A stretch of 64,000 nucleotides of DNA from assembly GCA_014058105.1 (NCBI GenBank), contig JACGCM010001659.1, positions 6,543,740-6,607,739 on the forward strand. Reading direction: 5' to 3'. Shown one piece after another: positions 1 to 17,637 of the stretch. Within the stretch, counting starts at the first letter, position 1; each line of letters starts with the position of its first letter. Position numbers and translations under genes: made by a program. The notes beneath the pieces are model-generated. The model was not told the origin of the DNA. It was given only the letters and a program-made list of their open reading frames with translations, and did not search any database. This stretch comes from Kingdonia uniflora. Lineage: Eukaryota; Streptophyta; Magnoliopsida; Ranunculales; Circaeasteraceae.

Positions 1-75
1 TCTACCTAAAACTAAGAGAAGCCCAACAATCTTCTTCGATGTGAACTTCAATCTCATGAAGAGGGAAGCCCAACA
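1..75 (-). repeat. 3' LTR fragment of copia-1
   Basis: Positions 1-75 match 4844-4918, the first 75 bases of the 5' LTR in element orientation, without gaps. The rest of this LTR lies left of the window. Confidence 0.88.
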
Positions 76-149
76 ATCTCTCCCTCACTCAAGATGAGGT
101 GGCAAGTCCTTTGATCCAATCAAGTCGATGATTGGTGCACCTCCACCAT

Positions 150-3100
150 ACCGGCTTTGGCACAACAATAATCATGCTTACTACTTGGCAAACACTTCGT
201 CATCATATCCGATCCATTATCGTCGGTATGAACTTTGACAATGCTTAACAAGTTCTAGTCAAGCACATCTCTTATCCAATGGTAGCGTACATCAATGTGC
301 TTGCTACTTGAATAGAAACTGGCATTCTTACTTAGGTGTATCGCGCTCTGGCTATCACTGTACACAACGAACTTGTTATGTGAAATACTGAGCTCCTTGA
401 GGAACCGTTTCATCCACAACATTTCTTTGCAACCTTCAGTGATCGCAATGTACTCAGCTTCAGTAGTCGAGAGGGCTACACACTTTTGTAGCTTAGCTTA
501 CTATGCAACTGCTCCCCCAGAAATAGTAAACAGGTAGCCCGAAGTAGACTTCTTTCTGTCGGTATCGCCTGCCATGTCTGAATCTGTGTAGCCGAATAAC
601 TTCGGCTTATCACCACCATAACACAAGCATATCTTGGACGTACCTCTCAAGTATCTCAAAATCCACTTGACGCCTTCCCAATGTTCCTTTCCTGGATTTG
701 ATAAGAATCTGCTCACTACATCGACTGCAAAGGCTATATCCGGCCTTGTACACACCATAGCATACATAAGGCTCCCAACCGCTGAGGCATATAAAATCTA
801 ACCCATTTTGGCCTTCTCTTCTTTGGTCTTCGGACACATCTCCTTTGACAATTTCAATTGGCTCCCGAGTGGACAACTAACCAGCTTGGCCTTGTCCATG
901 TTGAATCTCTTCAACACTTTCTCCACATAGGTTCCTTGGGATAACCACAATTTGCTGATCTTTCTATCTCGAATGATCTGCATGCCGAGGATCTGCTTTG
1001 CTCGACCTAAGTCTTTCATTTTGAACGCCTTGCTCAAGTCACCCTTAAGCTCGACAATCTTCTCGACATCTTGACCCACAATCAACATGTCATCAACATA
1101 CAGTAAGAGAATGATGAAACCACCATCGGCAAATCTGTACACAAACACACAATGGTCTAACTTAGATTTCTTGTAGTTGTACTGTCTCATGAAGTTCTTG
1201 AACTTCTTGTACCACTGTCGAGGTGCTTGTTTCAGCCCGTACAAACTCTTCTTTAGCTTGCACACTCTGTCTTCCTTGCCATTGACCTCAAATCCTTCTG
1301 GCTGGTCCATGTAGATTTCTTCATGCAGATCACCATGAAGAAATGACATTTTGACCTCCATCTGTTCAAGTTCCAAGTTCATGCTAGCAACTTTCCCTAG
1401 AACAACTCGGATGGAAGTCATCTTCACCACAGGTAAAAATATCTCATCATAGTCAACTCCTTTCCGTTGACCAAAACCTTTCACAACTAGGCGAGCCTTG
1501 TATCTCGGTTGCGAGTTGCTCTCTCCCTCTTTGATCTTGTATACCCACTTGTTCTTAAGGATCTTCATTTCCTTGGGCATCTTAACAAGTTTGAAAGTCT
1601 TGTTCTTATGCAGCGAATCCAGCTCTTCCTGCATAACCTTCAACCATTCTATGTTCTGAGCATCTTCAAGAGCTTCTCTGAAGTACTCGGGCTCACCGCC
1701 ATCGGACAGTAACACATACGCGTTTACTGAATATTTGACTGAAGGGTATCGAGCTCTTGTCGACCTTCTCAATTCGACCACTTCACTCTGAGGTAGCTTA
1801 TCCTGCTAAGATGGCTCGACCTGCGATGACACATTGACCTATGGTTTGGGATCACCTCGGCCTCCTGGTGTATCGTCCTCATGAACTTCAGGTTCATGAT
1901 CAACTTCTTCGACCTCTTGGTTCTCGGGAATCTCGACCTTCAGTGTAGAAATCTTCTAAGTCGCCAACATAGGATTTCAACTTCTCTCCCTTCTCGAAGT
2001 CTTTAATTGTCTGGTCTTCTAGAAACACAACATCTCGGCTTCTGACCATCTTGCTAGCAATGGGATCATACAACTTGTAACCCCACTTCTCATCGGCGTA
2101 GCCAACAAAAACGCACTGCTTTGCCTTATCATCCAACTTCTATCTCTCATCTTTAGGAATATACACAAAAGCTTGACATCCAAAAACTCTCAGATGTTCA
2201 TAATCCACATCTCTGTTACTCCAAACTTTCTCGGCAACTTCACCATTCAGCGGCTGTGAAGGAGAACAATTTATAATGTGAACTTCTATGCTAAGTGCTT
2301 CGCCCCAAAATTTTCTAGTTAATCAAGCTTGAGACAACATGCACCTCACACGCTCAAGTAAAGTCCGATTCATTCTCTCGGCTATACCATTGTGTTGAGG
2401 TGTCTTGGGTACTGTCTGCTCATGTCGAATACCATATTTTCTGCAGTACTCGTTGAATGGCCCAATGTACTCTTCCTCATTATCTGATCGCATACACTTC
2501 AAAGGCTTGTCAGTCTCTCATTCCACCTTGTTATGAAAATCTCTAAAGCACTCAAGAACCTGATCCTTGGTCTTCAATAAGTAGACCCATACCTTTATCG
2601 AAGTATCGTCAATAAAGGTAACGAAGTTGGAAGAACCACCCATGGTTTTCACTTTCATAGGCCCACACACATCTGTGTGTACAAGCTCGAGAATCTCTAA
2701 CTTCCGTGCTGGAAGTGGTTTATGAAATGGAACCCTGGTCTATTTTCCCATCAAACAATGAGTACACTTTTGCAAGTGCATTCCCGTTAAGCTCGAGAAG
2801 GCTTGTTTCTTTCTCAGGACATCTAGTTCCTTTTTGCTCATATGAGCTAATATTCGATGCCAAAGCTCGATCGACATTCCCTTCTCGGCTACATTTAATT
2901 CGGCTCGATCAAGCCTAGCTCGACTTTTGTAAAGTGAACAACACTTGGTGCCCTTGGCAACAACCAGAGAATCCTTGTTAAGCTTCAACTTCCCATTCCC
3001 GAATACACTCACGTATCCTTCATCATCGAGCTTTCCTATTGACATGAGATTTAATCTCAAGTCTGGTACATCTCTGACTTCCTTGAGCACCAAGGAACAA

Positions 3101-4050
3101 CCTAGCTCGGTCTTCATGTAGACATCACCCATCCCCATAATCTAGGGGACTCCATTGTTCCCCATCTTCACGCTGCCGAATTCACCAGTCTTGTAAGTGA
3201 CAAAGAAACTTTGATGTGGAGTAACATGAGACGACGCCCCCGAGTCAACGATCTAATTTGTATCTTAACTTGATATACTCAAGCACGAGTTACCACAAGC
3301 GAACACATACAGAAAATCATTCACGGACACAAAGGCAACTGTGTTCTTCAATCTGCCAAGAATCTTGTCTTCATGTACGGTTCCATTCTCTTGATCGGTC
3401 TTCAAAGAATAACACTTGTTTCTAAAGTGTCCTTTCACATCGCAATAAAAATACTGGGTTTCCTTCCTATCCTTAGGAATGCTGGACTTTCCTTTCGATC
3501 TCAGACTCTCATTACTGCTCGAATGAGAATTCTTCTTATTCTTCGACCTGCCTCTCTTCTCAGCAACAAGGGCCTCATTAGTGCTCAGGAGAGGAGTATC
3601 ACTCGACATCCTTCTCGTTTTCTCATTCAGCAACGCACTAGTAATTATTTACACAGAAACAACTCCATCAGCTGAGGAGTTTATGACCGCTACGGATAGC
3701 GTAGTATAGCTATCGGGCAGAGAGCCAATGATAAACAGGGCATGCAGTTCATCTCCTAAATCTATCTTCATAAGAGAGAACTGGGTTATCATGTTCTGAA
3801 CCTCGTTCAGATGCTCGGTCATGGATTCACCATCCTTATATTTCATGTTGACAAATTACTTTATCAACAGTGTTTTATTCCTAGCTCTCTTCCTTTCATA
3901 CAACTCTTCAAGTTTATTCCAAAGCTCGATGACAGTCTTGACTTGAGCAATATGGTGGTAGACAAAATCGTCCACCCACTTCTGAATCTCGCCTATGCAC
4001 TTTCGATCTAGTGTATTCCAAACACTCAGGTCATCCTTCTCTGGCATCAC
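150..4050 (-). pseudogene. copia-1 Gag-Pol polyprotein, broken
   Basis: Reading from 4050 down to about 150, the order is: Gag helices (about 4050-3650); a zinc knuckle near 3510, where the motif YFYCDVKGHFRNKC has lost its first cysteine; GAG-pre-integrase (3138-2740); integrase with a recognisable PQHNGIAERMNRT segment and C-terminal part (about 2700-1900); reverse transcriptase with YVDDM (1781-798); and RNase H with TEAEY and SKHIDVRYHWIRD (767 to about 150). The frame is interrupted at several points: within integrase, between integrase and reverse transcriptase, and at 498-500 in RNase H. Sequence order and motifs place it with TNT1-94-like elements. It would have encoded particle, protease, integration and reverse-transcription functions; it cannot now make an intact polyprotein. 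Confidence 0.88.
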
Positions 4051-4276
4051 ACATCATTCTCGATGGGTTTTGCCAAATCCTTGCAATAAAGTATATCCTC
4101 CATCTTCGATTTCCAAATCGTATAATTCCCACGATTCAGACTGATCATTTTATATGTAGATACCGACTCCATAACTTACACAAGTCACCAGAGTTATCTT
4201 CCAAATCTAAAGAAGAGCATCTGACTCTAATCCTTAGATCTTAATCACAGACCTTCGTCCCGGCAACAGAACCACT

Positions 4277-4918
4277 TGTTGAGATAGATACAGATCGAAA
4301 TAGATCCAAGATCGAGAACAACAAGTTCCAAAATCGATAATCAACAATGGCACGATCGAATCCTCCCTATTCGATTTATATTTTTATCTTATGTAAGTCT
4401 ACAGAGTATTAATGGCAAACACGATCTAAACAATTCTAAAACAAATAATAGTAAAGATTACCTACACACACACACACAAGATTTAACTTGGTTTGGCAAA
4501 ATCGATGTCTACGTCCACGGGGTAAAGAGATTTCACTAGAAGAAGAAGGTGACGATTACAATTAATCTCACAATCCCTCTATTCAACCTGTATGATCTCA
4601 AAACGATGATGATCAACAGAATTTTCTCTTCTCTACAACTCTGCAAAAATGATGCAAAATTTTTCTCAAAGCCTCTCTCTCTTTTGTCTCTCACACAAAA
4701 AATCAAGATTCACTTCTATCTCATCTCAATTCCCTAGTAGGCTCTTCTATTTATAGGAAAGAGTTCTATTAGAGTTACAATGCAGTTAGAAATGGTTGTT
4801 CCTCTTTTTGCGGCTAAACCTCCAAGCCTTCAATGTGGTAACCTCTACCTAAAACTAAGGGAAGCCCAACAATCTTCTTCAATGTGGACTTCAACCTCAT
4901 GAAGAGGGAATCCCAACA
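4277..4918 (-). repeat. 5' LTR of copia-1
   Basis: 642 bp. In element orientation it begins TGTTGGGATTCCC and ends CTCAACA, followed by a primer-binding-like AGTGGTTCTG. Contains a short AC run near 4464-4478. Confidence 0.8.
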
Positions 4919-7380
4919 CCTAGTACCTCTAAAAATGGCGATGAGAAGGGAAGAGGGAAAGACAGTCGAAGATGATGGTGATGGATGACCGGCAGAGAGA
5001 GAGAGTGAGTGAGTAAAAGTGTTTGAGAGTGAGAGTGAGTGAGAGTTAGAAACTGATTTGAGAGGTTGGGTTTTTAATGTTGTCCTCCACGTAGACAATT
5101 GTTGCCACCTAATGTATTTTTTTCCTCTAAAAAATGGACACATTGTGTGGTGTGAGTTGAGTGTAGCAGGAGTGTAGCTAAATTGAGTGTAGCTGAATCC
5201 TCTCCCAATGATGAATGCTAAAGTCGAAGTGTTCTTTTTCTAAAAAGTGCTCAATATTTGTTGATGTCTTAAATATGTTTGTTATAAAATAATACAACAT
5301 AGAACATAACCCTTTGAGCAAAAGACCTTGAACTACTAACACCACCTTCACCTACACCACCTCCATTTTCACCATAATTCACCCTCCACTACCACAGAAC
5401 CTCTCTCCTCCACTACACACCCTACAAAAAAATACAACATGAATATAACACATCCAACCATACATACTCAATATTGATATAAACATAAAAAATATGTCTC
5501 AAACAAACATAACTCAAGCATAAACATAATCCAAACATACAATCAACTAAGAAAAACAACATAGATAGTCTCCAAAATTATCCAAACTTAAACATGAACC
5601 ATATGCATTCACAATAGCAATCAAAAGAATACACAGTTTCTAAAAATACAAAAATTCTAATCAAAAGCTTAAAAATCACAAGAACATAATCCAATTCAAG
5701 GTTTGTTTGGGAGCTCTGATTCTCATCATTTATCAATTGGATTCATGGAGTTTTGATGGTGTTGTGGAGTTTCAAAATGTGTAAGAGAGAGAGAGAGAGA
5801 TCAGGGAGGATTCATGAGGTTTTGACAATTTTGTGGGGTAAGAGAGAGAGAGAGAGAAAGAGTATCATGGCATAAACAAAGATAGCTAGGGGAAGAGAGA
5901 TTCATGGCAGAGAATAAATTTAAGGGAGAGGGAGAGAGTACCTTAGGAGAGAGGTTTGCCTTCGAGCTGCGCAAGGGAGAGAGAAGGGTAAAGTCGGGAG
6001 ATATGGGTAAGTTATGTGCTGAAAAAAATAAGCATCACCCAAGTGCTTATTGCATAATGTTGAAAAAATAGGGCTTACTTTTTTTTAAGCAAAAAAAAAA
6101 ATCACAAACCAAGTGTTGAATTTCATTATTCAGAAGCTGAAAAAAAATTCAGCAGTGAAACAAACTGCACCTTAGTTTTAAGATCAATTATAATATAAAT
6201 ATAACTTAAAAAGAAAACATAACCAATCTTTTTAGATTACATCTTGCGTTCTTTTAAAATTAGCAATTGAGTATGGTACTAATATGGCGTATCAAAAAAT
6301 CGGTCTACAAGTTTGACATTTGGCAAATTATCATTCCGCGTCTCACCAAAGATGATGTTCTATTGCACCGATGTTATTGTAGTCAAAATAAAGAGCCCAA
6401 ACTCAAATGCCGCCAAATCAAAACTCAAATGTCGCTAAATCATTCAGCAGTTCACTTCAAAAAATGACATTCATATTTGTGCTTTATTTTGATTCTAAGC
6501 AGCAAGTCCTCATTATGGGCAATTGGGGTTTGAGGTTTTATGGTGATATAAATATTTTATTATTATAATTGCTGAAAGTATGTTTACATATTCTTACCAT
6601 CTTTATGTTATATGCTTTGACGCGTAAATGTTGTTAAGATTATTTGGCATTCATATTGACATATTATCTTCAGGATGTTATAGCGATTTTTTTCCATCAA
6701 CTTTTATTAATGCATCAATTCACATTACGTCAGTTGTGTTTTAGCTATCTAATTACGACTTGATTTGCATGTTTTGTGAGACTGTAGAGTGTATTATTAA
6801 TTGTATGGAAGAAGACTCGATGTTCCTGTCTTAGACATGTTATAGAAAAGTTTTACTGTACTTCCTACAACTTAGACTTTACCAAAAATTATATTAGCAT
6901 GCTAATGTTTGTAAAAAGTTTTGCCTTAAATACTTTGAAGGCTTGCCTGTTCCAATAAGGCCACTTAACACCGTGAATTTTTGTGGGGCAATCAACGCCT
7001 TCTGCCTATGATGGAAAATTACACTTCACATTCTGGCTTCCGCATGTAAGTTATTAGTATTATGTTATCTCAAATCCTCCAAAGTCGATTTTTAGCTCAA
7101 ATCCTCTATATTCGCTTCAAGGATGTTTGAAAAATTGGTTTATTGAGAAAAAGTGTTGAAATGAAATCACTTTTATGAATTAGGTATTTGGATTAATGTT
7201 TTCTAGTGGGAAATTGACTTAAAAGTTGTGTTTTTATTTTAATACATTTTATTTATAGGATTATGTTTTGTATGTGTTATTTTTTTGTGGTGCTAATGAT
7301 TTCTGTTATTTCTTTGTTTCTTTCCTGTTGGTATTTGTAAAAACGAGTATTGAAAGTTGCTTTGCTGAAAAAAGAATATT
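4919..7380. other. Intergenic, no gene recognised
   Basis: AT-rich DNA with short chance frames only. It contains two GA microsatellites (about 5783-5801 and 5836-5865). A segment at about 5698-6175 begins AAGGTTTGTTTGG and ends with a rough inverse of it (AAACAAACTGCACCTTA). This could be a worn inverted-repeat element, but no target duplication is visible. Confidence 0.6.
5783..5865. repeat. GA microsatellites
   Basis: Two runs of (GA)n separated by about 35 bases of non-repetitive sequence. Confidence 0.85.
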
Positions 7381-7389
7381 TGCTAGAAG

Positions 7390-7424
7390 GTTTTTCGGTC
7401 GTTTTCCCACCGTGTTGCGGTATA
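7390..7424 (+). promoter_or_regulatory. 35-bp block shared with the PPR/UreG intergenic region
   Basis: These 35 bases match 49580-49614 at 32 positions with no gap. The shared parts include TTTTTCGGTCGTTTTCCCAC and TTGCGGTATA. The block lies about 90 bp before a telo-box and about 280 bp before the adenylosuccinate lyase start codon. The second copy lies just upstream of the PPR gene's leader. The position in two promoters suggests a regulatory element, but a transposon remnant is possible. Confidence 0.5.
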
Positions 7425-7514
7425 CTAGTGATTAGTGAATCAACCCAGCCCAAGTAAAACATTCCCTTCCTGTCTCTTCCCTCCTCTCTACAACTCTGCA
7501 AGTTCCCTCCACTT

Positions 7515-7522
7515 TAGGGTTT
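7515..7522 (+). promoter_or_regulatory. telo-box (TAGGGTTT)
   Basis: TAGGGTTT, the reverse of AAACCCTA, lies in the probable leader of the lyase gene. Telo-boxes are common near transcription starts of plant housekeeping and ribosome-related genes. Confidence 0.5.
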
Positions 7523-7705
7523 CTTCTCCATTTTTTCTGAAATTAAATTTGGGAATTTTTTTCTTCTTCTCTGTGGTAAGCATAATCTATCTCTGATTTT
7601 AGTTGAAATTAGACTTAAAGTTGTGATTTTTATGAGTTTTGTTTTGTAAAACTGCAAATATTTGAGGAGTTGTTGTTGCAAACTGTTTGTAGCAGTTCTT
7701 CATTC

Positions 7706-12462
<4,757 letters not shown>

Positions 12463-13029
12463 TTTGAAAATTCTAAGCTTTTCGGATAGGTAGATATGAT
12501 CGCTTTGGAGAGGTCATAAAATTTTGTTTAGTATTTATTTGAGAATTTTTCTGCAAACAGAACTCGTATTCTTTTCAGAGATGTAACATTTTTTGAAATT
12601 TGGTTTTCAGCGAGCTTTACTTAATGTTAAAGCTTATTGCAAGTTCCAGTTTATGAAGATGCTTATATTATGAAGCTTAGCTGCGTCCCATCACACTTGA
12701 GTTTTTTTACTTGATGGTAACTTGGACTATTGATTTTAGGATTATATGTTTGAACACAGAGTATTATCTCCCTCCGTACAAACAACAAGCATTTCTTTAC
12801 TCTACTATGTTGCAGGCAACTCAGAGTATTCACACCAAATTCCACTCCCATAAACTGAACCGCTAAAACATTGAAATCACTCTCATCATCTAAATTCTTT
12901 GCCCAATAATCAAGTTTCATATTTTGTTCAATTGTTATCCGAAAACTCAGTTTCTCTTCATTTCTTGGAAAGGTGAAAACCAAACCCTCCTACTTGAATA
13001 TACTGCATAATTGTGACTTAGATTATGCT
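12463..13029. other. 3' flank of adenylosuccinate lyase
   Basis: Probable 3' UTR and spacer. AT-rich; a chance minus-strand frame at 12663-12983 shows no family motif. Confidence 0.5.
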
Positions 13030-13712
13030 ATTGCCATCCATGCCAAGCTATCCTTTGATCTTCTTTTCACCTATCCTTCAAACCCAACTATTCCGTGTTT
13101 ATGCCAAACATGGAGACGTTCCCACTTGTATTCGAGTTTACGGGGAGATGTACAACTATGACGTGATATCATGGTCAGATCCGCAAACACTTTTATATAT
13201 CATCTATGTATGCTCTTATTTCGACAAGGAACATAAAACTTCTACTCATGAACTTCCTCCGACTTCATGGGTTGGTTGTGCGTTTAGGATTTGATAATCA
13301 CGCATATTTCAAAACTTCACTGTTTCGTACTATGCTAAATCAAGGGATGCTAAAGGAGACTAAGGAGGCGCTCAAAATATTCCATAGGTGTGTGGTTACA
13401 GATACTTTCCTCTGGAATACCCTGTTTACTGCCTACTTGCGGGTTTTCCTTGCATAGATATCCCGCAGTTTTGGTGCATGATGATCCACAATGGGGTGAA
13501 GCCGGATGAGACGAGCTTTTCTAGTGTTCTTTCTGGTTTGGCGACTAATCTTCAATGGGGGATGAAGGTTCACGCTCAGCTTCTTTTTTAAAATATGGTA
13601 ATGGGAATGATATCTCGGTCGGGAATTCCTTGGTGGATAAGTATAAGAATCGATATTTGAGAGATGGTGCAAATGCATTCTACGAAATGCCTTGTAAGAT
13701 GTGGTGTCTTGG
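13030..13712 (+). pseudogene. PPR gene fragment (PLS-like), broken and truncated by a gypsy insertion
   Basis: Three overlapping frames read like successive pieces of one plant PPR protein: QLFRVYAKHGDVPTCIRVYG, then HGLVVRLGFDNHAYFKTSLF, then MMIHNGVKPDETSFSSVLSG followed by a GMKVHAQLL segment and, after another frame change near 13590, GNDISVGNSLVDKY. PPR proteins bind organelle RNA. Frame shifts occur near 13190, 13410 and 13590, and the gene stops abruptly at 13713, where gypsy element 1 begins. No start or C-terminal domain is present. The fragment lies about 570 bp downstream of the lyase gene in the same orientation. Confidence 0.7.
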
Positions 13713-13713
13713 A

Positions 13714-14311
13714 TGATCCAAGCGGATCTAGACGTTAAACCTCTTAAGAAGACGCCATGTCGTTCGAACGAACCTTGGAGCCGTTTGAACGAGATAGAAG
13801 CAAAAGTGAAGCCAAGGTTTTGTTGCTGTTTCTAGGCTTATTTGCCTAAGTCGTTTGAACGATCTTTGGAACCGTTCGAACGAGCCGAAGACCAAAATAA
13901 GGGATTCTAGTTATCTCGATTTCTAGGCATAATTTGGCATGTCGTTCGAACGACTTTGGGTTCCAAAAGACCAATTTCGTTTGTCTCAGTTTTCAAGCTT
14001 AATTGAGCCAATCGTTCGAACGACCTATTCGTTCGAACAAACGACCATCACGACTACTTCTTATTTTAGTGCGTTTAAGGGCATATTTGACTTATATTAT
14101 AACTAAGAAACTTATAACCTTCATAAAAGGGCAAGGCTAGCCAATATGAAAGGATCTAAGTTTGAAAACTAGAATTTAGGGTTTGAAAGAGAAATTCAAT
14201 TGAAATAAATCAATAGAACAATTGAAGCTCTTATTGAGAAATTATCCCTCCAAATCGTTCGTATCCGTCTATTCGTCGTTACAGATTAATCTCTAATTCG
14301 ATAATAGATTA
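13714..14311 (+). repeat. 5' LTR of gypsy element 1 with TCGTTCGAACGA palindromes
   Basis: 598 bp. It contains about seven exact or near copies of TCGTTCGAACGA, for example near 13758, 13874, 13943, 14021 and 14036. They lie in imperfect modules that begin TTTCTAGGC or TTTTCAAGC. Two modules (about 13922-13956 and 13992-14035) have GCTTAATT or GCATAATT seven bases before the palindrome, the same spacing as in MULE-2. Confidence 0.82.
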
Positions 14312-14704
14312 AGTGGTATCAGATTTTGGATTACGATTCTCGAGGGTATTAATTTATAGTCTCTACACGTGACCGATTCAAGCAAACGAAAGAAATTCTT
14401 GTAAGTCCGTTGAAGATTCACAAAAAACTTAATTCGAAGAAGAACGTGAATTCAATGATGGGCGATTCCGAAAATAGGCTCACGAAACTTAAACAAAGTT
14501 TCTGACCTAACTACTACTCTATGAGAGTTGGTAGCACAATTACACCTCGCGAACCTTGCTAAAGCATCCACTTCGACAAAGTGACAAGAACGCAAGAAGA
14601 AGAAATGAGTTGGTGGAGGAGGAGAATGATAAAGGTAACGGGAAGAAAATAAAATTTTTGGTGATACCGAATCCGTTGAGGAAAGATTAGTTATTGGTAA
14701 GTCT

Positions 14705-17050
14705 ATGAATCCTATGCGTAATCTTCGTATTGACTTTAAAATTGAAATTCCAGTATTCCACTGGTCAATTGATGCTGAGAAATTAGATAACTGGTTAGAT
14801 AAGTTAGAGACCTATTTTTTAGTTTATGAATATTCAAATGCTCAGAAAATAAGCTTTTTGATATTAAAATTCGCAAGTCATGCACTCATGTGGTGGAAAT
14901 CGTATAAAAAACGTCATGTTGTAGAAAGCTTGAGTTGGAAAGAATTTAAGGTTTTTGTTCGGAAGCAATTTTATCCTATTGAGTATGAGTAGGAAAGATG
15001 GTTTAAAAGGTACCGTTTGCGCCAAAAGTATAGACAATCCGTACAAGAGTTCACTATGGAGTTTCATAACCGAGCTTTAGTTTTGGATATCGATGTAGAT
15101 GAGTGCTATGAGGTGTTTATGAAGTACACGGTAGGTTAATTTGTCGGAGTCCATTAGAATGGAGTTGAAGCTTTTTACTGTAGCAAATATCGAAAACACT
15201 ATCGTGAATGGGATTGCCATTGAAGGCAAATATTTGACTAGTAACACGAAAGACGACAATAATAAGTTGGGGTAAAAGTCAAGTTGGAAGAATGAGTATA
15301 AGAGAGAGTCTAATAGAGATGGGTCTTCATCCAAGGAGAATTATTGTAGTCATAATAAGGTGAATGAGCATATTTCAGATAAATGTTGGAAACTTCACCC
15401 AAAGCATAGGCCAAAGGAGGAGAAGAACAAGATCAGAGATATGCACTAGCTGCAACGGTTGTTAACCTCCCAGATTCAGATAAACCCAATCCTTAGCTTA
15501 CTCTTATGTTTCAGCAGACTATAGTTACCGAGGAGGCGAGTCGGGAAGAACTTTCTCATGTCAGTATTAAGGTGAAGCAGAGCTTAGTAGAGGCCATTGT
15601 AAATCCGGGTAGTCAGAAAAAATTAATTTTTGAGGCGTTGGTGAAGAAGATGGGTTTGAATCCTATGACTCATCTTAAACCGTATAGTTTGGGGTGGATT
15701 CAGAAAGACACAGAGTCGAAGATAACGAATCAGTGTATATTTAAGTTTGTGATCACTGAAAGATTTATTGACGAGACGACGTGTGAGGTGATTCCTTTAG
15801 ATGTGTGATAGGTCATTTTGGGTAGCCCTTATCTTTGGGACCGACTTGCGATTCATTACCGTAAAGCCCGCAATTGTCTTGTGAATAAGGGAAATAAGTT
15901 TCATATTAATGCTTGTAAGGAGCATGTCACCACGAATAATTTAGTATTGGCGACTCAGATGAAGAGGTTGGTTAATACAAGCGGCAAGTTTGTGTTATTG
16001 GTGCGACCGATTTAAGTGGGTACATCGGCTATAGTATTGGCTACGATGACAATGTCTCCTAAGCAACAAACTGAAAATGGGAAGTTACAAGAGGAAGTTG
16101 TGGTGCATTCCGATCACAAACCGTTATAGTTTTTCGCTATACAGTCCAAGCTATGTTCCCTATATGAAGTGGATATCGTATTTACAACAATTCACCTTGA
16201 TTATCAAGTATAAGAAAGGAGTGGACAACAAAATGGCTGGCATGTTATCTCAACCCCCATTACCAACTATTTCCACTATGTTGGTATTTATGCAGATACA
16301 ACCTATAGTTATGTCTAAGTATGTTGCAGGATATGATGATCACAGAGAACTCAGTGTGATTCACCAAAAGTTGTTGTAAGGCAAGACATGTGAGTATGAA
16401 TTGAAAGATGGTTTGTTTTATAGGGGTACTCTACTATGTATTCTTGAGGGTGGAGATTGTTTGCATTGGATTAGAGAGGCTCGCTGTTCCCGGGATACAT
16501 GTCATTTCGGGGTTGAGTAGACTCTTTTGAATTTGTTGTATTATGTTTATTGGCTGAAGATGTAGGTAGATGTTGCTCATGTGGTTTGTGGTTGCGTTCT
16601 ATGCAACATATCTCAAGCGAAGTATAAGGCTCGACACCACAAACATTGGGTTGAGTGTACTTTTCAGGAGGGTAACCTAGTTTGGTTGTATTTGGGTAAG
16701 GAACGACTAAATGGAGAAGATAAGAAACTTAAGCCTATCCGTTATGGGTCGATTGCGATACTCAAGAAGATTGGTGATAACTCATTCCAATTGGATTTGC
16801 CACTATTTATGAAGATGTATTCAGTGATTAATGTCGAGCATTTAAAACTGTTTAAGTCATCTCTTCTAGTTGAAGACTCTACGATCGACACTCGCCTACA
16901 GTCAGTTTATAACTTATGGATAGAAAGAGAAGAATTGTTACAGGAGAATAGTATTATAGAGAGGAAGGTTACCGCTACAAGACCGGGAAGTATCGAGTCA
17001 TTCCGTGTTGGGAAGAAAGGTCAACTACCTAGCAAGGCTCCTAAAGGGGG
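14705..17050 (+). pseudogene. gypsy element 1 Gag-protease-RNase H-integrase remnant
   Basis: Gag core 14705-15430 (NWLDKLETYF, then a knuckle-like segment near 15340-15390) has stops at 14990 and later. The protease-like aspartic segment runs 15506-16015, ending KRLVNTSGKFVLLV. It passes directly to RNase H (VVVHSDHKPL, then LIIKYKKGVDNKMA, 16095-16260) with no reverse transcriptase. An integrase zinc-finger segment follows (about 16385-16615, CGCVLCNIS). This joins straight to the integrase C-terminus (QAKYKARHHKHW, LVWLYLGKERLNG), so the integrase catalytic core is also missing. A chromodomain-like tail (IERKVTATRPGSIESFRVG) ends the frame. Stops and frame breaks make it inactive. Protein supply would have had to come from a complete relative. 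Confidence 0.8.
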
Positions 17051-17056
17051 GAGCCA

Positions 17057-17627
17057 TGATCTAATAGGATCTAGACATTAAACCTCTTAAGAAGATGCCA
17101 CGTCGTTCGAACGAGCCAAATTTTGCTTATTAATCGAGACAGCTAGAATCCCATATTTTGACCTTCGACTCGTTTGAAGTGCTTCAAAGCTCATTCGAAC
17201 GACCTAGGCAAATAAGCCTAGAAATAGTAACAGAACCTTTGCTTCACTTTTCCTTCTATCTCGTTCGAACGGCTCTGGGTTTAGAAGACCAATTCAATCT
17301 ATCTTGTTTACTAGGCTTAAATTGGCTTATCGTTCGAACGACCTATGGGTTCGTTCGAGCGACTATCGCGATTCCTTCATATTTTAGTGTGTTTAAGGGA
17401 ATAATTGTCATATTTTATAACTAGGAAACTTGTATTCTTTAAAAAAGGGCAAGGCTAGGCAAGATGAAATGATTTAAGTTTGTAATCTAACTTAGGGTTT
17501 GAAAGAGGAATTCAATTGGAATCAATCAATTGAGCAATTGAAGCTCTTATTGGGAAATTATCCCGCCAAATTGTGTTCTTCGTGTTAATTCTTCGATTAG
17601 GATAGTCTATAATTAGATTGTGGATTA
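17057..17627 (+). repeat. 3' LTR of gypsy element 1
   Basis: 571 bp. It begins TGATCT after the polypurine tract and ends GGATTA. Palindromes TCGTTCGAACGA or close variants lie near 17102, 17190, 17260, 17332 and 17353. Confidence 0.8.
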
Positions 17628-17637
17628 AGTGGTATAA

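Larger units (their letters stand above)
1..4918 (-). mobile_element. Ty1/copia retrotransposon (TNT1-like), copia-1, left end outside window
   Basis: The element reads on the minus strand from its 5' LTR (4277-4918) to a 3' LTR of which only the first 75 bases lie in the window (1-75). The two LTR starts match over those 75 positions with few differences and no gap. A purine-rich tract typical of plus-strand priming lies just before the 3' LTR (minus reading of about 76-92). The LTR ends are TGTTGGG and CAACA. Internal DNA of about 4.2 kb holds Gag, GAG-pre-integrase, integrase, reverse transcriptase and RNase H in the copia order. Several stops and frame breaks make it inactive. The outer flank at 4919-4923 is CCTAG; the matching target duplication would be outside the window. 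Confidence 0.9.
13714..17627 (+). mobile_element. Ty3/gypsy element 1, reverse-transcriptase-less
   Basis: LTRs at 13714-14311 and 17057-17627 both begin TGATC and end GATTA. A primer site AGTGGTATCAG follows the 5' LTR, and a polypurine tract AAAGGGGGGAGCCA precedes the 3' LTR. The internal part has Gag, protease, RNase H and pieces of integrase but no reverse transcriptase. The outer flanks (TTGGA left, AGTGG right) do not match, so no target duplication is visible. The left side interrupts the PPR fragment. The right side is followed by AGTGGTATAA and then element 2. Confidence 0.85.

Noticed and set aside
5698..6175. hAT-like MITE
   Set aside because: End similarity is weak and the 8-bp flanks do not match; kept only as a remark.
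7662..7705. Longer N-terminus for adenylosuccinate lyase
   Set aside because: The upstream in-frame codons are TTG, not ATG; ATG 7706 gives a normal transit peptide.
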